A stretch of DNA of 55,179 nucleotides from the NCBI GenBank assembly GCA_035304385.1, contig DATGQD010000038.1, positions 1 to 55,179 on the forward strand. The letters are read 5' to 3'. Source of the DNA: ZC4RG29 sp035304385 (GTDB lineage: Bacteria > Bacteroidota > Bacteroidia > Cytophagales > Cyclobacteriaceae). Below, one piece after another: positions 27,696-37,482 of this stretch (within the stretch, counting starts at the first letter, position 1; each line of letters starts with the position of its first letter). The notes below the pieces were generated by a model. That model ran no database searches. It was not told where the DNA came from and worked only from the letters and a program-made list of their open reading frames with translations. Made by a program: the position numbers and the translations under genes.

Positions 27696-28424
27696 ATGCC
27701 AGTGAACGTGTACCACGATTACGAGACCCTTTCGCGTCATGCGGCGGACGAAATCCTCCAACAGGTGCAGCGCAAGCCAGATTCCATCCTTTGCCTGGCC
27801 GCCGGTGATACGCCCAGACTTACTTACGAAACGCTTACAACCCGGGTCGCGCAAGAAGGGGTCGACTTTTCCCGGTGCACATTTGTCGGCCTCGACGAAT
27901 GGATAGCCGTCCCGCCCGACAACGAAGGAAGCTGCGCCTGGTTCCTTCACACATACCTGTTTAAACCCTTGTCCCTGGCAGCATTCCAAATCCATTTGTT
28001 TGACGCACTTTCTCCCGACCTACAAGCGGAGTGCGACAAGATGAACGAGACAATCCGAAAGAATGGCGGTATCGACCTGATGCTGGTGGGAATTGGCATG
28101 AACGGACACATTGGCTTTAATGAGCCGGGCACGCCTGCGGACAGCTACGCACACGTGGTCGACCTCGACGCAACAACCCGTTCGGTCGGGCAAAAGTATT
28201 TCAAACAACAAACCTCGCTTACACAGGGAATTACACTGGGGCTGAAACATTTGCTGGAGGCGCGAAAAGTCATTCTTATCGCCAGCGGCGATCGCAAGGC
28301 GGGCATCGTACAGCAAACCCTCGAAGGCCCTGTTACCCCTGACGTCCCCGCGACCATTCTGCGTAGCCATGCGAACTGCATCGTGATGCTCGACACGGCC
28401 GCGGCGTCCGAAATAAAGCGTTGA
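27696..28424 (+). CDS. nagB: Glucosamine-6-phosphate deaminase-like protein
   Basis: The 242-residue product converts glucosamine-6-phosphate to fructose-6-phosphate and ammonia in the NagB family. GLDEWI at 65-70 gives the catalytic Asp67, and GMNGHIGFNEP has His138 and Glu143. The phosphate loop reads AAGDTPRLTY, with Asp where NagB enzymes usually have Gly or Ser. Length matches the short, non-allosteric (Bacillus-like) form. No nagA or N-acetylglucosamine transporter is adjacent, so the physiological role is less sure; a related sugar-phosphate isomerase is possible. ATGs at 27633 and 27675 are in frame; 27696 best matches the family. Confidence 0.85.
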   Translation: MPVNVYHDYETLSRHAADEILQQVQRKPDSILCLAAGDTPRLTYETLTTRVAQEGVDFSRCTFVGLDEWIAVPPDNEGSCAWFLHTYLFKPLSLAAFQIHLFDALSPDLQAECDKMNETIRKNGGIDLMLVGIGMNGHIGFNEPGTPADSYAHVVDLDATTRSVGQKYFKQQTSLTQGITLGLKHLLEARKVILIASGDRKAGIVQQTLEGPVTPDVPATILRSHANCIVMLDTAAASEIKR

Positions 28425-28449
28425 CGTTGCGTCAAATATTCTATCTTTA
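28421..28449 (+). promoter_or_regulatory. Candidate promoter with palindrome for the cytochrome lipoprotein
   Basis: TTG at 28421 and TATCTTTA at 28442-28449 are 18 bases apart, close to Bacteroidota -33/-7 spacing. The -33 side lies in a 6-bp palindrome, TTGACG TTG CGTCAA, at 28421-28435, a possible operator. The ATG follows 18 bases later. Confidence 0.4.
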
Positions 28450-28467
28450 ATACGCTAACCTGAACTT

Positions 28468-30090
28468 ATGTACCCCCTTACCACCCCATCCCGGCGGCCG
28501 GCCAGGCGGATGTCCATCGCATTGGCGTTAGTGATGATGCTCATTCTTGCCGCCTGCGGCAGCAAACCTTCGGAGTTTCGTTTTGCCAGTTACGTCGACA
28601 CGACGGCATCCGTCTACGGCCCATATGCAGCGATAAGACTTCCGCTGAACAAGGGTGTCACACCCAGCAATCCCATTCAACTGGCCCTGGGGCCCGGTGG
28701 CGTGTTGTATGCCTGCAACCAGACCGGCGAAGTCTACAGCCTCCGCGATGCAGACGGCGACGGGCTTGAAGACACGGGCGTGTTGTATTGCAATGTCACG
28801 GAGTTCGGATTGCGATCGCCTGGCGGATTCACGCATAAAGGCGACACGATCTATGTCGGCACAGCGCAACAAATCCGCGCGTTCCGCGATCTGGACAATG
28901 ACGGCAAGGCTGACACCAGTTGGGTGTTCTTCGACGACATTCCGCACAGCGACCACCCGTATGAATGGACCTGCGCGTTGACCTTCGGACCAGATGGCTG
29001 GCTTTATGCTGCCATGAGTACTGACTCATGGAATGCAGCTCCGTCTCCGGACCCGCGGGGCTACCGTGGTTCCATCATCCGCATTTCACCGGACGGCAAG
29101 CAGGCTGAGATTGTCGTAACAGGTATACGATCTGTGTTTAGCATGGCTTTCAACTCTTTTGGCGACCTGCTTTTCATCGACAATGAAGGTGGTGGTAATG
29201 CCGACGAAGAACTTAATCGGGTCGTGAAGAACGGATTTTACGGACACAACCCGGCAAAATACAAGTTCGATTCCGTGATCGGACCCGACTTCACTCTCGA
29301 AACTGAAATCGCTCCCTCGGGAATTCTTTTCAATAGTCCGGACAACGACTTCGGCGGTACTGCGGGTAACTTATTTGTTTCGTTCTATGGCGCCGGCGAG
29401 CGTTGGTCGCGCGGCGGTATCGGGCGCGTCGTTATACAACGCAATGCCGATGGCACATACTCCTATGAAGAATTTCCGGTTGCCGACATTCCTAAGTTGT
29501 CCGCCCTCGCATTTGGGAATGATGGCTCGCTTTACGTCGCCCAGCACGGAAAGTCCGACTATTGGTACAATGCTGTCTATGACGACCAGGGTGCATTCTA
29601 CAAACTCGTCTATGATCCTAACCGTCCGCCATCTCCTGCGAAAGCACGTCAGGTGGTTACTGCTGCACTTACCGAAAGCTCAATTGACGCAGGCAAACAA
29701 CTTTATGCGGAGTATGCTTGCCTGGCCTGTCACGCGGTGGACGGCGAGACCGAACTGCTTGGACCAAGCCTCGTCGGCATCGGAACGCAAATGTCGAGAG
29801 AAGAAATTTTGGACGACATACGCAATCCTTCACTGCGAATAAAGCCCAGCATGGGTGGTATGCGAATCACCAAGACCGACAACCGGGTCCTCATCGGCCG
29901 CGTGGTCAGCTCGGATGAGAATGAAATCTCTCTGATGCTCATAGGCAATCAGGTCGTCAAAATTCCGCGCTCTGAGATCCGCACGGCGGAGAATGAAAAG
30001 AAATCGCTCATGTATGAGGGCCTGCTTGATGGACTTTCTGAACAACAAATAGAATCTCTGTTGGACTACATTGTAAGTCTCGGACAATAA
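28468..30090 (+). CDS. Beta-propeller / cytochrome c lipoprotein
   Basis: The 540-residue product has a lipoprotein signal ending LILAAC (Cys30), so it is anchored in the envelope. Residues ~50-400 read as a sorbosone/glucose dehydrogenase-like propeller with Ca-type loops (DADGDGLEDTG, DLDNDGKADTS) and a WLYAAMSTDSW strand. The C-terminal ~130 residues form a class I cytochrome c with the heme motif CLACH near 417-421 and a likely axial Met in the SMGGM region. This architecture is the PVC-type oxidative sugar/alcohol dehydrogenase-cytochrome family. Electrons would pass from the propeller to the heme. No PQQ synthesis gene is nearby. Substrate unknown; it faces the LacI gene across a hairpin. 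Confidence 0.88.
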   Translation: MYPLTTPSRRPARRMSIALALVMMLILAACGSKPSEFRFASYVDTTASVYGPYAAIRLPLNKGVTPSNPIQLALGPGGVLYACNQTGEVYSLRDADGDGLEDTGVLYCNVTEFGLRSPGGFTHKGDTIYVGTAQQIRAFRDLDNDGKADTSWVFFDDIPHSDHPYEWTCALTFGPDGWLYAAMSTDSWNAAPSPDPRGYRGSIIRISPDGKQAEIVVTGIRSVFSMAFNSFGDLLFIDNEGGGNADEELNRVVKNGFYGHNPAKYKFDSVIGPDFTLETEIAPSGILFNSPDNDFGGTAGNLFVSFYGAGERWSRGGIGRVVIQRNADGTYSYEEFPVADIPKLSALAFGNDGSLYVAQHGKSDYWYNAVYDDQGAFYKLVYDPNRPPSPAKARQVVTAALTESSIDAGKQLYAEYACLACHAVDGETELLGPSLVGIGTQMSREEILDDIRNPSLRIKPSMGGMRITKTDNRVLIGRVVSSDENEISLMLIGNQVVKIPRSEIRTAENEKKSLMYEGLLDGLSEQQIESLLDYIVSLGQ

Positions 30091-30107
30091 GAAACAGAGG
30101 CAGAGGC

Positions 30108-30154
30108 AGACGCAGATGCAGTGGCCGACTGCGGCTGCAACTGCATCTGCATCT
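30108..30154. repeat. Long hairpin between convergent stops (first copy of a dispersed element)
   Basis: GCAGATGCAGT (30112-30122) pairs exactly with ACTGCATCTGC (30140-30150); the arms extend to about 15 bp with one mismatch. The loop has a further GCCG/CGGC stem. It lies between the cytochrome stop and the LacI stop and could terminate both transcripts. A related element occurs at 46277-46336, sharing the 15-mer ACTGCATCTGCATCT. Confidence 0.75.
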
Positions 30155-30156
30155 AG

Positions 30157-31221
30157 CTAGTGCTGCATCGAATTAAGATACGAGCTCAGGTTCTGCCGCG
30201 TAATGATCTCCAGCGGGAACAAATAGGGAACACGTGGTTCTTTCTTGAATACGAGGTAATTGGCCAGCTGACCTACACCTGTGAATGCCTGGCTCCGCGA
30301 GTTTTGATTGATTAGAAAGTCGATGATACCCTTCTGCAGGTAGCGCAGGTTTTCCTGCAGCAGGTCGTACGCCACAAGGCGGACTCCATTCTTACCGTGC
30401 TTATCCAGTACGTGCGAGACCACGGAAGCGCCCTTTGAGGTCGTTACCAGCAATCCTTTCAGATTCCTTTCCTTAAGCAATTTCACGAGGTCTTTCTCCA
30501 GCGTTTGCCGGTGGGTCATGTTAAGGTCCAGGCTGGTAACCTTGTTCTTTGACCCGTTGAGTTGGAGGAAATAGTCCTTGAATCCCCGTTCCTTTTCCTT
30601 GAGGTGCGTGGAATTGCTGATGTCATCGTAGATATGGAGGATGGCGTAGGTTCCGGGTTCCTTCTGGTCGATCTGAAGGAGTTCGGCGCCTACCTGTCCG
30701 CTCTGATAAAGATCCTGCCCAACGTAACCCAGTCCTTCTGTTTCGGTGATATTGTTGTTGAACAACACGAATGGTATCTTCTTTTTCTGGCACGCGGCGA
30801 AGAAGTCGCGCGCTTCCTGATGAAAGATGGGCGCCGTCAGCACCCCGTCGGGTTTGGTTTTAAGCAGGGCCTGAGCCGCCTTCTTAAAAGAGCCCTTGTT
30901 GTACAGATTGAAATGCGAAATGTGAATGTGCACCCGATGGTGGGCCCATTCCTCTTCCGCCAGGCGCACGCCTTCCTCAGCCATCTTCCAGTACTCATCC
31001 TGGGAAGGATTGGGGATGAGAACGACGATCCTGAATGTTTTTCCGGAACTCAGTGACCGCGCAATGAGGTTGGGTTCGTAACCCGTTTTCTCAAGGATAG
31101 CCATGATTTTCCGGAACGACTCTTCCGAAACCTCACCCCGCTTATGGATCACCCGGTCGACCGTTCCCACTGAAACGTTGGCCATCCTGGCTATGTCCTT
31201 GATTCTGACCTTTCTTTTCAT
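30157..31221 (-). CDS. LacI family transcriptional regulator
   Basis: This 354-residue regulator starts with the LacI helix-turn-helix (IKDIARMANVSVGTVDRVIH, residues ~6-25) and hinge (IARSLSSGKTFRI), then a periplasmic-binding-protein-like sugar-binding domain to the C terminus (VVLIPNPSQDEYW and GLGYVGQDLYQSGQ). It is cytoplasmic and DNA-binding. It lies 151 bases from the redoxin gene on the same strand and upstream of the SusC gene, so it could regulate this locus. No clear LacI-type palindromic operator was found by eye. Confidence 0.92.
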   Translation of the reverse strand: MKRKVRIKDIARMANVSVGTVDRVIHKRGEVSEESFRKIMAILEKTGYEPNLIARSLSSGKTFRIVVLIPNPSQDEYWKMAEEGVRLAEEEWAHHRVHIHISHFNLYNKGSFKKAAQALLKTKPDGVLTAPIFHQEARDFFAACQKKKIPFVLFNNNITETEGLGYVGQDLYQSGQVGAELLQIDQKEPGTYAILHIYDDISNSTHLKEKERGFKDYFLQLNGSKNKVTSLDLNMTHRQTLEKDLVKLLKERNLKGLLVTTSKGASVVSHVLDKHGKNGVRLVAYDLLQENLRYLQKGIIDFLINQNSRSQAFTGVGQLANYLVFKKEPRVPYLFPLEIITRQNLSSYLNSMQH

Positions 31222-31372
31222 TCCATTCTATTGTGGCTTCTTAAAAAGCGGAAGGTCCTTGTAGCGTTGGGATATTCTGGTTTACAATTTAGAAGGGTTC
31301 CGCATTGCCCGCAAACTTTCCGCTGGGTCGTTAGCATCAAAGAATCCTGCGACGCCAGTGTAGTAGCGACAC

Positions 31373-31972
31373 TTAATGATTGTGGTCATGTCCGTCTGAG
31401 TGGTGGCCTTGCTGAATCACACAACCGATAGCCTTCTTTTCGTTTGTCTTTACCGGCGTTCCGGCAAGCACCGATTCAATCGCCTCTTTCAGGTAGGCCT
31501 CGGTGGCCTTCTGGCGATACTTGCCCAGGTCGTAAAACCAATTGTCGATCGCGCCGGAGTACTGGCGTTGCAGGTCGGGCGCTAAAAGGAATGCTTCTGG
31601 CGTGACTGTCGCGTGCAGGGCGCTGATCGCTGACATGTTGTGGTCAACATACCAGTCGAACGTCAGTCCGTATTCTTCCGCAAATGAAGTGACCTCCGCC
31701 GCGGTAAAGTATCCCGGGAAGATCCCAATGAAGTTCACCTTCGCCCCGAACAATTGGTGCAAGGCTTTGATCGTGGGAATGTACTTTTGACTGATCGGAC
31801 AGTCCGGACCCAATATCAAAATTACAGAAGGCCGGTCTTCCGCTAGCCGGAGCATAGTCGCGCTACCATCGGAACCCGTAACGGGAACGTCGCGCAGCTC
31901 CGTCATGTGTTGACCATTAGCATACAGCACGGTCAGGATGCTGATCAAAACCAATCCGATACTTCTTTTCAT
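31373..31972 (-). CDS. Exported redoxin with His-rich tail
   Basis: The 199-residue product has a signal peptide (SIGLVLISILTVLYANG) and a thioredoxin-like fold. GPDCPISQKY (Cys58) is the active-site segment, with CPIS where thioredoxins have CxxC. VTPEAFLL and the C-terminal AIGCVIQ are features of the envelope redoxins that in other phyla are fused to cytochrome c-copper monooxygenase proteins. The last ten residues, HHSDGHDHNH, could bind copper or another metal. I chose the ATG at 31972, where the signal peptide starts. It lies divergent to the SusC gene, five kb from a cytochrome-copper monooxygenase that would match the missing half of the fusion. Confidence 0.85.
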   Translation of the reverse strand: MKRSIGLVLISILTVLYANGQHMTELRDVPVTGSDGSATMLRLAEDRPSVILILGPDCPISQKYIPTIKALHQLFGAKVNFIGIFPGYFTAAEVTSFAEEYGLTFDWYVDHNMSAISALHATVTPEAFLLAPDLQRQYSGAIDNWFYDLGKYRQKATEAYLKEAIESVLAGTPVKTNEKKAIGCVIQQGHHSDGHDHNH

Positions 31973-32316
31973 GGCGAATCCCTTCATCCCTACGAACAAT
32001 TATCGGGCAGCCTGAACAAAAAAACAAAAGCACACAATCTCGCAGTGTTTTAGGACTGCAAATCCCCCGTCTTCACCGTGCGTTCGTGCACGAGTGAATG
32101 CCGAAACGACATCAAAAACCGGCTTTTCAAAAAAATTATTGTGGATTTATCACCTCAACTGGGGGATTTTACGTTTACGTACACGGTTGCGCCGTGTGCG
32201 CAAACGACGCGCGATTTTGCTTGGAGAAGAAAGGCGCATTCGCTAGATTCGTCTTTCATTATCCTCGGACGCTCTCAAAGTATAACGAACCCAAATTCAA
32301 TTAAACCCCACAGTAC
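31973..32316. promoter_or_regulatory. Divergent promoter region, redoxin / SusC
   Basis: These 344 bases carry no credible ORF. A possible SusC promoter is TTG at 32221 with TAGATTCG at 32244-32251 (20-base spacer, one mismatch to the -7). ACACGG and CCGTGT form a 6-bp palindrome at 32181-32197 just upstream, a possible operator. Confidence 0.35.
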
Positions 32317-35300
32317 ATGAGGAACTGTTTACTGAGTTTTGTCTTGCTCTTGACAGCAGGTTTGGCAAGTGCACAGACAGTACGCGGAAGAGTTACTTCC
32401 GCAGAAGACGGAGCGCCTTTGCCCGGCGTCTCCGTGTTAGTGAAAGGCACTGCGGTCGGCACGACGACGGATTCCGAAGGCAGTTATGTGATCAACGTGA
32501 GTTCCGGTGACGCCGTTCTCGTGTTCTCCTTTATTGGATTTACTTCACAGGAGATCCCCGTCCAAAACCGAACGGTCATCGACGTTACCATGACCGAAGA
32601 CATCACGCAACTCCATGAAGTTGTCGTGACCGGCTTCGGCGAAGCAAAGGAAGTTCAACGCGTCGCGTTTGCTGTCCAGAACGTTGAAGGGAACGACCTG
32701 ATCCGCGCAAACAGCGCCAACGTCGTAAACGCGTTGCAGGGTAAAGTCGCCGGCGTGCACATCGACCAGGGCACGGGCGGCCCGATGTCCTCATCCCGTA
32801 TCCGGGTGCGCGGCAACTCCTCCCTCAGCAATAACACCCAGCCGCTGATCGTAATCGACGGCGTCCTGATCCGCCCCTCCGTCTCGGGTGCCGACTCATG
32901 GGGAGCCGCCCAGGACAACGGGAACATTATGAAGAACATCAACCCTGACAACATCGAGTCGATGACCGTCCTCAAGGGTTCCGCCGCCAGCGCGCTCTAT
33001 GGTTCCGACGCACTCAATGGTGTGATCCTCATTACCACGAAGACCGGGGTTGCACGCGAAGGACTCGGTGTGTCGTTTAACCATACCTCATCTTTCGAAA
33101 GGGCATACCGGTTCATCGACGTACAGAACGAGTTCGGTGCCGGCATTTCGCCCGAGTTCGAGACGACCCCGGATGGCACACCCATCGTCGATCCTAACAA
33201 CTGGTTCTATTCTTACGGACCGAGGCTCGACGGAAGAATGGTCCGCGACCTCGACGGACGGATGGTTCCCTGGGTTGCCAACGACCCGCTGAGCTTCTAT
33301 GAAACCGGAAAATTCATCAACAACAACGTCGTAGTTGAAGGAGGAACGGATCGTTCTACGTTCCGGGCATCCTATTCGAACCTCACCAACTCCACGATCA
33401 TGCCCAGCGGTACTGAGATGACCCGTAACAACTTCAGCATCCGGGCCACCCAGAAGATTGGAACCATCTTCGATCTCGACGCCGTTGTCGACTACACACA
33501 CAACCTCATCAAGAACCCCATCCGCCAGGGCGGCAACTTCAACCCTGTCTTCGCCATGGTGTACTACCGTCCGAGAAGCATGGACATCGGGTACTGGATG
33601 AACAACTATCGCGATGAGACCAACGGCGGCCGGAAAACCGGCGTCAACGATCCCTATTCGATAACCAACTTCCTTTGGGATACCTTCGAGGACGTTACCG
33701 AACAACGCGAAAGCATATTCCGAACCAACCTCGACCTCACCACGCGAATCACGCCCTGGCTGTCGCTGCTCGTCCGTGGAAACGTGCAGAACGAACTTTA
33801 CAGGGGCGAGCGCAGAAGGCTGGGTAACCAACCGAAGTTTGCCGGCGGTCAGTATCACGAGACCACGTCCGACAACTGGCAATACAGGGTGCAATCCTTG
33901 CTAACCGCCAACCGGCAACTCAGTGAAAGATTCTTCCTTAGCCTGACACTCGGTGGCGAAACAAACAAGCTCAACGGCGGCCGTTACTATCGCGTGTTTA
34001 CACGAAATGCCGGCGGCGGTGAAGACAACTCCCTGAAAGTGCCCGGCGAATTCTCTATCGCGAACTCAATCAACACACCGGGTATAGACACCCGCTTGAA
34101 TCCCTCGCGACTCAAGAATGCCTGGTACGTGTACGGTGACCTGACGTATCTCGACATGCTTACCCTCAACTTCAGCTACCGCACTGACTACTCTTCGACG
34201 CTCGCGTACGCCGACGGAAGTGGCGACTGGAGTTACAGCTATCCGGCCATAGGCCTTGCCTGGACATTCACCCAAACACTCCAAAGCAGCCTGCCTGAGT
34301 GGCTGAGCTACGGAAAGCTGCGCGCCAACTTCGGGATCACCGGTGGCGATACCGACCCCTGGATCATCAACGAAACGGGATCATACGCTACACGTCCTGA
34401 ATATTTCTTCCCGGGTGGATCCATCAACTATTCCGGATTCCGCGACAGTACCCTGCCCAACAAGGGACTTAAGAACAGGGAAGCGCGTGAATGGGAAATC
34501 GGAGCCGACCTGCGATTCTTTAACAATCGCATTGGACTCGATGTGGCCTACTATCAAAAGCTGTCCCGCAATGAAATCTTCAGCCTGCCCGTCGCTTCGG
34601 AGTCAGGCGTAAGCGCCCGCATCGTCAACGGTGGTGAGATTGAGAACAAAGGCATCGAACTCATTCTGAGCGCGACACCGGTTTCTACAGGGACGTTTGA
34701 ATGGAACACAATGTTCAACTTCACGCGCAATCGGAATACCGTCCTGGAGTTGCCCGAAGGCGTTACATCTCAACAGCTGAGCCTGGCGTTCGGTGCTGAC
34801 GTGTATTCTATCGCGAAGCCCGGACTGGAGTATGCAACCATCGCTTCTCCGTACGCCTTTGCAACGTATCAGAAGCGCGATGCCCAGGGAAATCCCATCG
34901 ATCACCCCAGCAACGGCCAACGCGTACTTGGCGCTGCGAGCGGTACAGGTGGATATTACACCTACCTGAGGAGCGGAGCCTATGGACAGGGAGCGAAAGA
35001 ACTCGGCACAGCGATGGAGAAATTCCTCCTGAGCAACATCAATTCCCTGTCGTTCAAAAACTTCACGCTGAACATCCAGGTGGATGCGAAGATTGGTGGC
35101 CTCATGGCTTCCGCCACGCATCAGTACGGCAGCTCGAACGGCAGCCTCAAGAACAGCCTGTTCGGACGTGATGCAGAACACGGTGGCGTACAGTACGTCG
35201 ACGAAAACGGTGTAACCCAAAACGACGGCATTATTCCTGAAGGCGTTCTGGCTGACGGGATAAAGTCGATCCTCGACCCGGACATTGATCTGGGTGGCAT

Positions 35301-35658
35301 GTCGTATGCAGACGCCGTAGCCCAGGGTCACCTCAAGCCGATACCGGCACTGTTCTACTATGAGAACCTCACACAATGGTCCTCTGGTATTCGCGAGTAC
35401 TCCATATTCGAAAATTCCTGGGTGTCTCTTCGCGAAGTATCTCTCGGCTATGATGTGCCTTTGTCCTTTGCATCCAAGATCAAGCTACAGAACCTGCGCG
35501 TCAGCATTATCGGACGCAACCTTGCGTACCTGTACCGGACCACCAAGGACGGCATCAACCCCGAAGGTTTGAAGAGCAACTTTGCTGGTGAGTTCGCAGA
35601 ATACGGCGGACTTCCATTCACACGGCAGATTGGTTTCTCGCTTAACGCCGGATTTTAA
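32317..35658 (+). CDS. SusC/RagA-type TonB-dependent receptor
   Basis: This 1113-residue outer-membrane receptor has a signal peptide (CLLSFVLLLTAGLASAQ), then a carboxypeptidase-like regulatory domain (VRGRVTSAEDGAPLPGVSVL), a TonB box-like VVVTGFGEA and a plug domain with SuS-type RIRVRGNSSLSNNTQP and GSAASALYGSDALNGVI. The remainder is the beta barrel, ending IGFSLNAGF with a terminal Phe. It imports a ligand delivered by the SusD partner encoded 15 bases downstream. The ligand is unknown, and no glycosidase is in this operon, unlike a typical polysaccharide locus. Confidence 0.95.
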   Translation: MRNCLLSFVLLLTAGLASAQTVRGRVTSAEDGAPLPGVSVLVKGTAVGTTTDSEGSYVINVSSGDAVLVFSFIGFTSQEIPVQNRTVIDVTMTEDITQLHEVVVTGFGEAKEVQRVAFAVQNVEGNDLIRANSANVVNALQGKVAGVHIDQGTGGPMSSSRIRVRGNSSLSNNTQPLIVIDGVLIRPSVSGADSWGAAQDNGNIMKNINPDNIESMTVLKGSAASALYGSDALNGVILITTKTGVAREGLGVSFNHTSSFERAYRFIDVQNEFGAGISPEFETTPDGTPIVDPNNWFYSYGPRLDGRMVRDLDGRMVPWVANDPLSFYETGKFINNNVVVEGGTDRSTFRASYSNLTNSTIMPSGTEMTRNNFSIRATQKIGTIFDLDAVVDYTHNLIKNPIRQGGNFNPVFAMVYYRPRSMDIGYWMNNYRDETNGGRKTGVNDPYSITNFLWDTFEDVTEQRESIFRTNLDLTTRITPWLSLLVRGNVQNELYRGERRRLGNQPKFAGGQYHETTSDNWQYRVQSLLTANRQLSERFFLSLTLGGETNKLNGGRYYRVFTRNAGGGEDNSLKVPGEFSIANSINTPGIDTRLNPSRLKNAWYVYGDLTYLDMLTLNFSYRTDYSSTLAYADGSGDWSYSYPAIGLAWTFTQTLQSSLPEWLSYGKLRANFGITGGDTDPWIINETGSYATRPEYFFPGGSINYSGFRDSTLPNKGLKNREAREWEIGADLRFFNNRIGLDVAYYQKLSRNEIFSLPVASESGVSARIVNGGEIENKGIELILSATPVSTGTFEWNTMFNFTRNRNTVLELPEGVTSQQLSLAFGADVYSIAKPGLEYATIASPYAFATYQKRDAQGNPIDHPSNGQRVLGAASGTGGYYTYLRSGAYGQGAKELGTAMEKFLLSNINSLSFKNFTLNIQVDAKIGGLMASATHQYGSSNGSLKNSLFGRDAEHGGVQYVDENGVTQNDGIIPEGVLADGIKSILDPDIDLGGMSYADAVAQGHLKPIPALFYYENLTQWSSGIREYSIFENSWVSLREVSLGYDVPLSFASKIKLQNLRVSIIGRNLAYLYRTTKDGINPEGLKSNFAGEFAEYGGLPFTRQIGFSLNAGF

Positions 35659-35672
35659 TCGACTAAAAAGCA

Positions 35673-37376
35673 ATGAACATGAAAATCGCTTATAAAAAAC
35701 TTCTGATGAGCCTTGCATTGGTGGCGCTTGTCGCATCGGGCTGCGACGACGAGTTGATCGAGGCAAACAGGAATCCCGACGTTCTCACCAACATTGCTCC
35801 TGAGAACCAGTTCCTCAGCGCCACGCTGTCCATCCATAGCCAGGACTTCGAGGCTTACTATGACTTCTACAGGCGCATCATGCCCTGGATGCAATATGTG
35901 ACACCGCTGAATGGCAACGGCATCAACTTCACAAACAACGTCGACAACTTTTCGCAACGCTACGGCCGTCTCTATACCGGCATCGGCGACGCGCTGACGG
36001 ACGTTGAACAACTGATTGCCAAACTTCCAGAAGAGGAACAGCCGCGGTATACTCACATGATTGCCATGGCGCGCATCCTGAAGGCCTTCTACACCTTCTA
36101 CGTGAGCGACATCTACGGAAGCATCCCGTACACGGAGGCCTGGCAGGCACGGTACGGCGGCACATTAACGCCGAAGTACGAAGACCAGCCCACGTTGTTT
36201 GCTAAACTTGACAGCGACATCAAGGCTGCTATGAACACGCTCAAGACGACGCCTACTGTTTCCCAGGTATCACTGGGTAACTACGATCAGTACTTCCGTG
36301 GCGATGCAACGGCCTGGGTCCGCGCAGCGAATGCCCTTCGCCTGAAGATCGCAAGCCGTCTCATTAAGCGTGATCCTTCCGCCGCACAAGCCATAGCACA
36401 AGAAGTACTGGGCGACGCACCGGAATACCTCATGAGCAGCAATGAAGAAGGTTGGGTTCTGAAAAGCACGGCATCATTCGTCAGTGGAGGCAACTGGAAC
36501 CCTGACGGCCTGTTTGCTCCGAAGCCGCTCGTCGACTTCATGTGGGATAACAACGACCCACGCCTGGATGCATTCGTTGCGCCCAACGGTTACTCACAGG
36601 CTACGATTGACGTCCTGATCGCAGAAGGCGAGCTGGAGCCGGGCACTACAGAGGCACCGCGCCGCTACTTTGGTAGCTTCACGAGCCCCGACGCTTCCGC
36701 CTCGGCGGCAAACCAAAAGTACTATACGCCAAGAACCGCCACGATCAACGGGGCAGACACTCGTGTTGATACGTTGTCGCTCATTCAGCGCAGGCTGTTT
36801 CAACCCTCCTTTGACGAAGGAGACGGCGCAGGTACCGGACTGGTTACTATCCCCGTTATTACGTACGCAGACTTTTGCTTCATGAGAGCGGAATTCGCTG
36901 CACGGGATTTAACTACAGAAGACGCCGAAACATTTTACAATGCCGGCGTGACGGCCTCCATCGAGTGGTACGATCAACTCGCCGTCGAAGGGCAACTCAC
37001 GAATTACACCCCATTGACGGATAGCGAAATCAGCGACTACCTGGCACAACCCGGGATCGCATTCGACGAAACAATAGCTCTCGAGCAGATTGCCTGCCAG
37101 GCTTACATCCACTTCTTCCGCCAACCGGCAGAAGGATGGGCTTCATGGAAACGCACCGGATTCCCGAACACGACATCCGTGCTTGCTTTGGCAGACATGA
37201 AATCGAACGGCGCGTCGCTGCAGGTGCCGCGTAGAGCACCGCTCCCGCTGCTCAATGAGACGTTCGCCAACTATGAAAACCAAAAGGCCGCCTACGACGC
37301 CATGGCGCAGGATCCCGGATTCGGCGCCGGCCCTACGGACGCTTTTGGCCGGGTATGGTGGGATGTTGCTCAATAG
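35673..37376 (+). CDS. SusD/RagB-type outer-membrane lipoprotein
   Basis: The 567-residue product has a lipoprotein signal ending LVASGC (Cys24) and belongs to the SusD-like group, whose helical TPR-type core is visible in LKAFYTFYVSDIYGSIPYTE and RAANALRLKIASRLI. It captures the ligand and passes it to the SusC partner. Two start codons are adjacent (35673 and 35679). The intrinsic terminator at 37413-37449 follows the stop, so this pair is a transcription unit. The N-terminal sequence (DEL...NRNPDVLTN) matches the SusD-like_2 subgroup, often linked to non-sugar ligands, an inference. Confidence 0.93.
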   Translation: MNMKIAYKKLLMSLALVALVASGCDDELIEANRNPDVLTNIAPENQFLSATLSIHSQDFEAYYDFYRRIMPWMQYVTPLNGNGINFTNNVDNFSQRYGRLYTGIGDALTDVEQLIAKLPEEEQPRYTHMIAMARILKAFYTFYVSDIYGSIPYTEAWQARYGGTLTPKYEDQPTLFAKLDSDIKAAMNTLKTTPTVSQVSLGNYDQYFRGDATAWVRAANALRLKIASRLIKRDPSAAQAIAQEVLGDAPEYLMSSNEEGWVLKSTASFVSGGNWNPDGLFAPKPLVDFMWDNNDPRLDAFVAPNGYSQATIDVLIAEGELEPGTTEAPRRYFGSFTSPDASASAANQKYYTPRTATINGADTRVDTLSLIQRRLFQPSFDEGDGAGTGLVTIPVITYADFCFMRAEFAARDLTTEDAETFYNAGVTASIEWYDQLAVEGQLTNYTPLTDSEISDYLAQPGIAFDETIALEQIACQAYIHFFRQPAEGWASWKRTGFPNTTSVLALADMKSNGASLQVPRRAPLPLLNETFANYENQKAAYDAMAQDPGFGAGPTDAFGRVWWDVAQ

Positions 37377-37412
37377 TAGTGCGCCGCGTTTGGCCTTAGT
37401 CTAAAAAAGACG

Positions 37413-37449
37413 GAATGGGCAATCTGAAAAGGTTGCCCATTCTTGTTTT
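37413..37449 (+). terminator. Intrinsic terminator after SusD
   Basis: GAATGGGCAA pairs with TTGCCCATTC around a 10-base loop, followed by TTGTTTT. It ends 34 bases before the next ATG. Confidence 0.85.
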
Positions 37450-37482
37450 GAACTATCCGTATTTGTTGCGATAATTTGACGT

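Noticed and set aside
34603..35376. Leftward ORF of 257 codons
   Set aside because: It is antisense to the SusC barrel and has no motif.
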